Shown: positions 55,290 to 64,000 of the stretch, piece after piece
Numbering within the stretch: the stretch's first letter is position 1
How the letters are laid out: every line of letters begins with the position of its first letter
From: Selaginella tamariscina
Taxonomy: Eukaryota; Streptophyta; Lycopodiopsida; Selaginellales; Selaginellaceae
Assembly (NCBI GenBank): GCA_003024785.1
Contig: PUQB01000063.1
Location: 62,001-126,000 of the forward strand
Reading direction: 5' to 3'
DNA: 64,000 bases
Notes under the pieces: generated by a model
The model's input: the letters and a program-made list of their open reading frames with translations, nothing else
What the model was told of the DNA's origin: nothing
The model's database searches: none
Made by a program: the position numbers and the translations under genes

Positions 55290-55916
55290 AGTCAAGCTTG
55301 GTTTTGAAGAAGACAGTGGTAGCAACCAAGTTAGTGGACTTGTACGGGAAGTGTGGTAACATGGTAGCTTCTGAAATGGTGTTTAGTGAGATGCATACTT
55401 GGGATAACATTGTATCTTGGAATGTTTTGGTAGCAGCGTATAGCTCTACTGGGGACTTGACTCGAGTATTTAACCTGGTAAGGACTATGCACCAGGGTGG
55501 TTTACAGATGAATGGTATCACATGGGTGTTGATACTTACAGTGTGTAGCCATGGTGGTTTAGTAGAAGAAGGTAGGAAGTACTTCCAGAATATGTCCAGA
55601 TATGGTATCGTTCCAACGGTGGAGCACTATACTTGCATGGTTGATATGCTGGGAAGAGCCAATAGATTGCAAGAAGCTGTGAGGAGCATGCCCATTGAAG
55701 GCGACAGTGTTGTGTGGAGAGCTTTACTGTGGGCATGTCGAAACTGGAACAACATGGATGTTGGCAAGGTTGCTTTTGATGCATTGGTTGCTCGAGATAA
55801 GAAATACTCTCTTTGCTTATGTGCTCATGGGGGACATATATAAGAAGCTGGGCATGCAGCAAGATTGGGATGTGTTGGTAGGAGATACCATGGATGGAGT
55901 AGAGAAGACCATGTGA
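55290..55916 (+). pseudogene. PPR gene, 3' part, fused to retrotransposon sequence
   Basis: SLVLKKTVVATKLVDLYGKC starts the PPR similarity at about 55292, preceded in the same frame by G3-derived codons. Repeats follow: WDNIVSWNVLVAAYSSTGDL, GITWVLILTVCSHGGLVEEG, VEHYTCMVDMLGRANRL and VVWRALLWACRNW. The ORF ends at 55843. The real C-terminal end (YVLMGDIYKKLGMQQDWDVL) continues in another frame to 55916, so a frameshift lies near 55800. The protein lacks the 5' repeats seen in the left copy (8902-9545). Family role: organellar RNA binding. The neighbour on the opposite strand is the lectin kinase, 80 bases away. Confidence 0.85.
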
Positions 55917-55995
55917 TATACACAAGAAGCTGTATGGTTCAAAGGCATTATGCCGATACACACATACACAACATTCTAAATATGTTCTACATCAC

Positions 55996-57129
55996 TTATT
56001 CGAATTCGAGGAAAGAGTTTGGTATAGGTGGATCTGGCAAGTCCTCGTAAGTTCCCTCTAGCATGTGCAAAACGGACATCATACCAGGTCTTTTAGCTTC
56101 CTCGTCTTGAACACACCATATAGCAGTCTTAGCGGCTCTCTGTAGCTCTTCCATGTTCCATTCTCCCTTCAGACGCTCGTCCGGTAAGTTCTCAAACCTC
56201 CCAGCTGCCACTTCTTTTGCCGCAAAGAGTGGGAAAAACACTCTATCAGATCTTATATCAATGTTTCTACGTCCACTTATGATCTCTAACAGTGTCATTC
56301 CGTAGCTGTAAACATCTGCTTTCGGAGTTATAGGTGCGTTGGACAGCCACTCCGGGGCGAGGTAGCCTCTTGTTCCTCTCATGCTTGTCACAACACGACT
56401 GAACTCCCTCCCCATGAGCTTTGCGAGACCGAAATCTGCCACCTTCGGCCTCCCTTCCTCGTCTAGGAGTATGTTCTCCGGTTTGATGTCACAGTGTAGG
56501 ATCCGATCCCTGCATTCTTCGTGTAGGTAAGCGATCCCTTAGCTGTTCCGACTGCAATCCCAAACCTGTACAAGAGTGTATGTTTATAACTTGTTTATGT
56601 GAAAGAGCGTATTGTAGTTTACCTTGTTTTCCAGTCTAGGAGTTTTGAAGATCCGAACAACGATGCATCGAGTGATCCATTAGCCACAAACTCGTAAACC
56701 AGCAGTCTCTGTAATGAGGCATCTGCACAGAAACCTCGTAGCATGACGAGGTTAATGTGCTGCACAGTTCCAATGGTGCTAACCTCGGCTCGGAACTGCT
56801 TGTCATCAAACCTGATCAACCTCTTGACAGCAACTGGTTCACCTTGTATACTCCCTTTAAAAACCTCACCAAACCCTCCACTTCCTAACTTGCACTTGAA
56901 ACCTTCAGTTGCATGGTACAGTTGTTTGTACGTGAACGGCGTCAGTTCACCCCCTACAAAAGAGGTAGCTTTACCGAGAGGGCTTACTTTCTGTCTTCTG
57001 ACTCTCTTCCTTCTCAATATAATAACGACAGCTAGCGAGATAACTGCGATTCCACCGGCAGCAGATCCAACTGCTATTCCAATAATCGCACCTGAATCCA
57101 CAAGATGCATTTTTGTAAGTATGCAGTGC

Positions 57130-57163
<34 letters not shown>

Positions 57164-58212
57164 CCTGAGTTGCTGCTGCTGGAGCCGGGAGGTCCTGAAG
57201 TATCTGGTGAGACTACACATCCTTGGGACCAGTTTTCGTTATTCCAGTCGGTTTGATTCGCTGGCTTGAACCCAGGAGTACAGCTGCAAGGTGGTTTTTG
57301 CTGGCTATCACACCTCGAGTTCACACCACATAGGTAATCGACGTCACATACCAAACTAGGCACAGTAAACACAGTAACCCACTGCCCGTCCAACCACGTG
57401 GTCCGGATAGAACCGTCATGTTCAAGACGGAATATTGATCTCCTGAAGCCCTTCTCATTCCATATGAAGTACTTTGGTCTAGCCGTAGAGTTGAAGGTGA
57501 ACGTGTACAGATACTGGTTGGTCATCTGTGGAACCCCCGAGAATCTGTCCAATTTGTCGTCCCAAGGACCACTTGTCCAGTAACGCGTGGATGTTGAATT
57601 CACCGGGGAGATGACATACTCAGTAGTCTGTAGCATTTGCATAATGTACCTTCCCGAAGATGGGGAAACCTTGGAGTTCCATGAAGTGAGGTTTGATCCC
57701 AGGAACATCTTCATTCCCGGAACCCACACATCTGCAGGATGTTCAAAGCTCTGCCACAGCATAGTTGCATTGTCCTGGTGGAGCACATCCTGACTGTTAC
57801 CTGTTGTTAAGATGAAATTTGCTGAGTCCAGTAGCACCGCTTGTGTGGGGCGAGTGTTTCCAGCGGATACTGCAGACCAGACCACCACTGAGTCGTCGAT
57901 TAAATCAAGCCGGCCCTCGGTAGTAAGGTGTAATGATGCATTGAGACTCACCGGACTGTTTCGGTTCGCAATCCAGAGAGCAACGACGTCCTTGGTTGCA
58001 TTATAGTACCAGATGCCAAGGTACCTCTCATTTGTCACCGAGAAGAAGCCCAATTCAACTGTATTATTGCGTGAAATGAGCGTTTTCGGTGACTGCAGAC
58101 TAGAACCCAGTAGCAATCTATCGTCTCCATTGACATTATTAAGTGCTAACAGGAGGATTACTAAGAGCACTATGCAAACCGTCACTACATGTACTATACA
58201 ATTTCTTGCCAT
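55996..58212 (-). CDS. G-type lectin S-receptor-like serine/threonine kinase (three exons, one frameshift)
   Basis: Exons 58212-57165, 57091-56623 and 56565-55996. The start ATG opens a signal peptide (MARNCIVHVVTVCIVLLVIL). The bulb-type lectin domain follows (VELGFFSVTNERYLGIWYYN, MLWQSFEHPADVWVPG), then an EGF/S-locus-type Cys-rich segment (CDVDYLCGVNSRCDSQQKPP). A transmembrane helix (IAVISLAVVIIL) and the kinase domain come next: [59 protein letters not shown]. All catalytic motifs are present. At about 56537 one G is missing (aagggatcgc; the left copy has aaggggatcgc), shifting the frame between AK and the AYLHEE segment. It would act at the cell surface as a receptor kinase. A single lost base could also be a sequencing error. 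Confidence 0.93.
56566..56622 (-). other. 57-base intron of the lectin kinase gene
   Basis: GTAAAC donor, GTACAG acceptor. Same position, phase and length as in the left kinase fragment. Confidence 0.9.
57092..57164 (-). other. 73-base intron with (TC)n(AC)n tract
   Basis: GTCTCTC donor and GATTCAG acceptor, placed just before the transmembrane segment. It contains a (TC)n(AC)n tract. Confidence 0.85.
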
Positions 58213-61200
58213 AGCTGAGCAGTGTTGTGGCGTTTGACTGGCATGACTAAAGAAAAACCGCCGATTTTTGACGAATTAGCAGAGAGAAAAATTTGACTTT
58301 GTTTTTTAGAAGCCGGACGACGACACGGCATCCTGGTAGAAAAAGGATTACACACTTAGAATATATGTTCTTTTTAGAATATGTGCCACTTTCTACAAAA
58401 GTTATATCAATGTGTATAATATCTTCTTCCAAAGCTAATACAACTCAAATTTAACGGCTGAGATTAAAAGGAAAATTTGTGTGAAATTCAAATCTAACGG
58501 CTAAAATTACTGCGAAAGGCTACGATTGCTAAAAGAACAAAGGGACAAGGATGGTTACATCCCAATCTAGTTAAGACTTGTGCAGCTACATGTCACATAG
58601 CACATGTACGGGACTACTTTAGCTACTTAAAACCTTAAGTTGGATCGGTTGTTTACGTAGTGGCCAACAAAGTTCTTCAGGAGATCCATCCATGTTGTTC
58701 TTCCTTAAGGAAAAGAGGTGTTGATGAAGGAGGTGCAGTTTGTCCCTCAGACAAGGCATCTTCTACTCTTTGTCAATTATGATGAGTTTGGTGTGTGAAT
58801 CATTCACTTGCAGCTTAGGCATGTGGCTGATGGGCAATGGGTTGGTCCAGCTAGACTACTAGATAGGGCTATGGTGGCTACTTCAACTATTATCCCTTGT
58901 TTACAGTTGCCATGATAGTCACCATAACTTACATGGTGAGAATCCTTTGGCTGGATAAGTTTGATTGTAGTAAGCATCATCTCATCTTCATTGAAGCTTG
59001 AAGGTTTTGTAATAAGTTTTGTCTTTGGAGACCCATAAACAACTATTTCATTATTGGGACAGTAGAAGACATGTTGCCAACATGTGTAACAATCAGTTCC
59101 ACAATGCTAATCTTCTCAATGGAGCTGTCTAGTCCCTACAAACAAACTCCAAATGAATGGATCAAATGGCAGACTTACCTTCTTGCTTATATAGTGGGTT
59201 GGGTGGTATTAGGACGTAAGCCAAATGGCATTCCTCATTAGTTTGCCATTTTTTGAAATGCAAAGCCGTAGAGTCTATTTGTGTGAAATGGGTATAGACC
59301 AAACAAGACAAGGAAAAAACAATATCTTCAAAACATAATGATCTAGTTGATCATATGAAGGTTTTATCTGACCATTCTGCCTTATTCAAATTTGATTGTA
59401 CTCAAGCATTAAAGTGGATTATTTCAAATGGTGACATTATTTCATTAGTGAGATATCCTTGTATGTGCAGAGCCCAACAACAATAATATATGTTATTTTG
59501 TTTTTGAGTAGTTTTTTGTGTTCCTATTTGGATAATCTGATAAATCATATTTAACACTACTTTTCATATAGTCAAGAATGTCCTATCATTAAATGCTTTT
59601 AACAAAATGTCAGCTATGGCTAGGGATCGTTAAAAGGGATATTACCTAAATGATGATGTCGTCATTGAATATTTTTAATTGACAATAGTGTATGTAGGGA
59701 ATACAAAAGAATTTTTTTTTCAAAATCGTTCAAACTTGTGTGCTTGTTTTAATTATAATTTTAAGTTTGTTTTTCTACATCAAATTAACTGTTGGTTGAC
59801 ATGATATATGAGATAGCACTAATTATATGGCTTGTCCACATACCAAGAACCCTAGGGTTTCATTATCCTTACATTATTTCATTTTTAATCTTCCTTGTTC
59901 TGTAATTTTCTTGTGCCTAATCAAATGAATGCCAATAGATTCGTGGGTGGTAATTTATTTGGGCGGGACAAAGCAATGTTGCTGACAAAAATGTAGAAGG
60001 AGATAGAGATGTTGGAGTAGCAACACCAAGAAATAGAGATGCTAACAACAACATTAGATAAAAGTTTTTCCCTTGTAATTAAGCGGCAATTCTCAAATAA
60101 CACATCTTGTTTAGTTTTCTCATGTTATGTTGTCCAAGCCTATGATTAATATGGCCTCCATGTTTAGGGAGGCTAGATTTATAATAGGTTCATCTTACTT
60201 TTGTCGTTTCACATTGGTATTGAGAGTTATTCTCATCTAAAAGCATAAAATGGCATATACATGGTGAAGATTAATCCCACACCTGAGTTTTTTCTCCATT
60301 AGCTTCGATATTCCACTTTGATCTGTAGATATGCATCTATGTTATCATGCAAGGTGTAACTTATGTCTCATTTTTCATGCAAGTTATATCTCCTAATTAA
60401 AACTTCTATTATATAGTTTTTTTTTCTCTACGTGATTTTAAGGTTATACAGTTTTCTCTGTGTTTGCATGATTATAAGGTAATCATGAAAGTTTAAATTT
60501 AATTTGCATGGTAGAACTATGATTTGTTTGTTCATGTGCTTTTTGTTTATCTTAGTATTGTGATTACTAGTAATCATTTTTATTATTCCTTAAGCCTAGT
60601 ATTGGTAGTAGTTGTTGGAGTAGTTGTAGCTCCTTTACATGGGTAGCCACAAACTATAACACAATGCATACCTTTATTGGCAATTTCCACATGTGTAATC
60701 TACTAGGTTTCATTGGTCCTAGCGTTGTGTATTTGTAGTTTTCATTTTCACCATGATACACAGTTCAACAGTAGTGTGTACATCATGTTTCGGTTCCAAA
60801 CATCTAGTCCATTCTTATATTAATAGATGCAATTTTCAATTTCATTTTCTTGTCTATATAGGCTTGTTGAATAAATTATAGGTTTTATTAACTTCAATTT
60901 TTCACACTCTCTATGAGATGGTTCCCTCGTTATTTATTCTCCTCATACAATTCCCCATCATTTCCTCATTATGTTTGCATACATCGTAGGCATGTAATTC
61001 CATACATTCATTTAGTGAAAATTGCCCCTTCCTTTTTCCATAGGGTCTTAAGCTTTATTCTACTAGCTATAACGCATAATCGTTTCCATGCATAATTACA
61101 ATATATTACATATGGTCAATGGCAAATCTTATTTATAATTATTTAGTTCCTTTCAATTTTAGACATCCATTTCTTAATAGTTTCATCATCAAACCTTAAG

Positions 61201-61421
61201 AATGAATTACTAATTTTTGATAAATATCTATTTTAACTCAGATTTTAACTATTTTTATTTCTTAAGGTTCGTTTATAAATTTGACACAAATTTATTTTGC
61301 CTTAGAATTTGCCTTTAAATTTTAAGAATGAATTTTTGATTTTTGATTGAACGACATCCATTTTCCCTTATAATTTAGACATTTATTTATTAAGGTACAT
61401 TTTATTTAATTTAAAATGTAC
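58213..61421. other. Long A/T-rich region, no gene recognised
   Basis: Scanned on both strands. Stops are dense and the short ORFs (about 60 codons) carry no recognisable motif. The upstream flank of the kinase gene (58213-58450) is A/T-rich without a clear TATA signal that I would call. Poly-T tracts (for example 60416-60425) are scattered. Confidence 0.55.
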
Positions 61422-61652
61422 TGTGAGAGCTCGGAATATAGAAATGTGTATATCTATTATTCAACAACCCTAACTTATATATAAGAGCGAGTGGTCCAGA
61501 TTAAACCAATCCGACGGCTATCAAAACCCACTACGCTAATAATAGTATGTGCACATGCAGCTGTACACATGAATCTTACATCATCCCCTCCTCTCGGAAG
61601 GATGTAAGTTGGTTAGGGTTCTCTGGTAGATGGGCCCAGATCTGGAGGAACA

Positions 61653-62830
61653 TCAGGAGGAGGCACTGGTGGATTTGTAGGCGGCACAACTTGTTTCCAT
61701 CGCACAAACCGCTTCAAACCATTGCACGTGTACAATCTCCGGAGGATCTAGTTGAATGTCGTGCCGAACCTCATAAACATGCGGCCCTACTTGCCGTAGC
61801 ACTCGATACGGTCCTTTCCACTGAGGAAGGAGACTCTTAACTAAACCATGTACCATAAGCTTGGAAAAATGAAGCAACACCAATTTATCAACCTTGTACT
61901 CCGCATGAGGACGATGGTGCAAGTTATAGCGTTGTTGTTGTTCTACTTGTACGTGGCCCAAATGTTCTGCTGACTCCGCACGAACCAATGAAAGAATGCT
62001 CATCAGATACTGATCCCACGACCTAGCATCAGCAGCTCGTGGTAACCGAGAAGGCAAACCCAACTTCGTCGGCAAACATTGGGTCATGACCATATAAGAG
62101 CTTACATGGGGAAGTACCAATGGAACTTTGTACTCCAGTGACATAAGCATATCGGAGAGACATCAAAATAATCATCCCAATCCGAATGTTAAAAGTTTAT
62201 ATACTTCGTGATCATCCCCTTGAAGGTTCTGACGAGCCGTTCCACCAAATCATCTGTCTGAGGATGATAAGCACTTGTGAAAGTGTGGCGTATCTCTAAT
62301 CAAAACGTCAAAACATAAAATGCCTTAGCCATAAATGCCGGATCATTGTCCAAGAGAATTCACTCCAGACAAGAATGCTAAAACACGACCCGATTAAGGA
62401 GAAACTGACCAACAGCAGAAGCAGTCGCAGCTGATGGAATGGTGTTTGGGCCTTTAAAATGCTGCTCACAATGCAAGGGACCGATTGTATACGACAAGGG
62501 ATGGTATTCTTGCAAAGGATACATCTCTGAATGCTAGCAAGAGCACCAACTTCTACCCAACGAGTTAGGTAATCAAAGCAATAATAACGTACTCGTTACT
62601 AGCAATTGACTGCAGAAAAGGTCCCATCAAATCAAATGCCACCAATCAAACGGACGAGAAACTACAATTGACTCCAACCGTCCTTCCGAAACACATGGGA
62701 GTATTGCGAGCTTGGCACCACACAGCTACGCACATACCGAATCACATCTCCTCGCAACTCCGGCCAATAAAAGATCTGTGCAGCTTCTCCATCACCCGAC
62801 ATGTCCCATGTGCCCGCCAAGAATAGGAGA
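61653..62830 (-). pseudogene. G4 integrase remnants
   Basis: The C-terminal ORF of 165 codons (61653-62150) has LLHFSKLMVHGLVKSLLPQW and KGPYRVLRQVGPHVYEVRHD, the GPY/F-type domain. Core segments between 62160 and 62640 are broken by stops. The zinc-segment region is readable at 62700-62830 (FYWPELRGDVIRYVRSC). Confidence 0.8.
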
Positions 62831-63270
62831 GTCATGGTAAGCATGGAGGAAGTGGAATGAAGATTGAAGGCACTACCAACCGCAAAGATCATCTATCAGT
62901 CCCCACAAAATAAAGAAGGTCATCCTAATGCGATACTGTGAATGTAAATGCCTGAAAGGCAAGTCATCAGCAAGTGATGCAGGATTCTCAAACCCATCAC
63001 GAAGCCTTCGAATCCACGGCTCAACCTTTTGAACTTCCCGAACCTCATCCAAAGACGGCAAATCTAACTCTGCATTCTGCGGACACTAACGTCAAGCACA
63101 ACAACTATGATGGTACAAATCTTCGTCCAAAAAGTCCACGAATGCTGGAACAACTGGTTCCTCATGGGCAAAAGAAAAGAGAAGGTGGAAGAGGAGCCCG
63201 AGAAAGAGCATCAGCATCAGCCATGGAACTCCCTGGGCGATGAACAACTTCAAAGTCGTAAATTTGAAGT

Positions 63271-63670
63271 TCAAGGCCCACCAGCAGTACGCCCAATCAA
63301 ATTCTTTCGCTTCAACAACGAAGTGACTGCTGCATGATCACCTTCCAACAACGTCCGCGAACCATGCAAGTAGGCATGGAGCTTCTCAAAACCCCAAACT
63401 GCTGCTAGACACTCCTTTTCTGTCGTGGAGTAATTCACCTCTGCTGGTTGCAATGTACGGCTGATGTACGCAATGGGATGTCGTTGGCCAGGACACTCGT
63501 ACTCTCCTGCATCAATACACCCCCGAGGCCGATGTCAGAAGCATCTACACGCAAGATGAAAGGACGTGTAATCCGGGTACGCCAAAACTGGAGGAGTCGT
63601 CAACAACTCTTTGAGATCTGCAAATGCCTGCTTGCAATCCTTAGACCAAACAAAAGAAGTCATTGACGAT
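63271..63670 (-). pseudogene. G4 RNase H
   Basis: VNYSTTEKECLAAVWGFEKL (catalytic Glu) and LLEGDHAAVTSLLKRKNLIG are in one frame (63271-63453). The first catalytic Asp segment (ILRVDASDIGLGG-like) is read in another frame near 63530-63570. Confidence 0.8.
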
Positions 63671-63699
63671 TTCAACAACGCCGCAATGGTGCAGTACGA

Positions 63700-64000
63700 T
63701 CTGAAAGATGATCCACAAAACGACCCAGATATTGTACCTTGCCAAGAAAGCGTTGCACATCATTCACACACTTTGGCGTAGGGAACTTCAAAACTGCAAC
63801 TAGTTTGTCAGGATCGACTTGCAATTCAAACCTTCACGTGAAATGCGATAACCCAGATAAGTGGTGTCCTTTGATCCAAACACACACTTAGATGGCTTCA
63901 ACTTCAAACCAACTTCCCAACGATCCAAAACCTTACGTACATCACCGACATGCTCCTCCCACGTTCCATCCGAATGGATCAAAAACATCATCGATGAAGT
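63700..64000 (-). pseudogene. G4 reverse transcriptase C-terminal remnant
   Basis: GTWEEHVGDVRKVLDRWEVG and GSKDTTYLGYRISREGLNCK match the post-catalytic part of G2 RT. The catalytic pair would lie at the window edge, where the sequence reads FIDD-like in a shifted frame. The remainder is outside the window. Confidence 0.75.

Larger units (their letters stand above)
51529..55290 (+). mobile_element. Gypsy G3 copy 2: LTR, gag, protease, tandem repeat, integrase; fused to PPR gene
   Basis: LTR 51529-52388 is followed by gag, zinc knuckle and protease. A tandem array (53973-54390) and part of the integrase come next. RT and RNase H are missing. The 3' LTR is absent, because the element stops within its integrase and joins PPR coding sequence at about 55280-55295. 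Confidence 0.85.
61422..64000 (-). mobile_element. Gypsy retrotransposon G4, 3' part; cut by window end
   Basis: 3' LTR 61422-61580 (TGTGAGAGCTCGG...CTTACA), with the purine-tract complement (tcatcccctcctctcgg) directly inside. Integrase C-terminal part, zinc segment, RNase H and the RT end follow on the minus strand. It is related to G2 (same RT words, TTYLGYRISREGL) but distinct in its LTR. Many frameshifts. Confidence 0.88.

Noticed and set aside
58213-61421. Weak resemblance of scattered short ORFs to transposase or copia sequence
   Set aside because: No conserved motif could be named on either strand, so no feature is claimed.

Overview
The window looks like nuclear DNA of a land plant. 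It carries a G-type lectin S-receptor-like kinase, pentatricopeptide-repeat (PPR) remnants, a plant-type universal stress protein and Ty1/copia and Ty3/gypsy LTR retrotransposons. Introns are very short (45, 57 and 73 bases where I could place them), which fits a compact lycophyte genome such as Selaginella; that assignment is inference. More than half of the window is retrotransposon, much of it nested, and almost every gene-like sequence is broken or rearranged.

Layout. 1-9.5 kb: a kinase-domain fragment (+) abuts a PPR pseudogene (-) that is split by a copia element (944-5439) and a gypsy-like element E1 (5485-8901). 9.5-13.1 kb: AT-rich DNA with a possible multi-exon membrane-protein gene (-). 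13.1-20.4 kb: a G+C-rich island without recognisable genes, split by a second copy (E2) of the same gypsy-like family. 22.3-23.1 kb: a broken universal-stress-protein gene (-). 24-27 kb: scrambled solo LTRs and pieces of another gypsy family (G3). 28.8-33.8 kb: exons of a ribose-5-phosphate isomerase-like gene (-), with a third family copy (E3) inserted between its last exons. 34.5-41.0 kb: gypsy element G2 (-) carrying a nested 1.7-kb solo LTR. 41.2-43.9 kb: a P-loop NTPase plus restriction-endonuclease-like gene (-) of the Crinkler type. 44.4-48 kb: unrecognised, degenerate coding sequence and repeated cassettes. 48.2-55.3 kb: two G3 copies (+) around a gypsy fragment (-), fused into a PPR gene (+). 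56.0-58.2 kb: the lectin receptor kinase gene (-), full length but for one base. 58.2-61.4 kb: no gene seen. 61.4-64 kb: a further gypsy element (-), cut by the window end.

Themes. (1) The kinase/PPR pair occurs twice in opposite orientation about 55 kb apart; the left copy is decayed and full of transposons. (2) E1, E2 and E3 are a non-autonomous gypsy-like family. E1 and E2 share a deleted RT motif A and an Asn in place of a catalytic Asp, all three share the same integrase core deletion, and all carry a coding tandem repeat of variable copy number. They keep matching LTRs, a tRNA-iMet-type primer site and 5-base target duplications, so they were probably moved in trans. (3) The Crinkler-type NTPase-nuclease gene is the least expected gene in a plant window and the best candidate for an under-described system.
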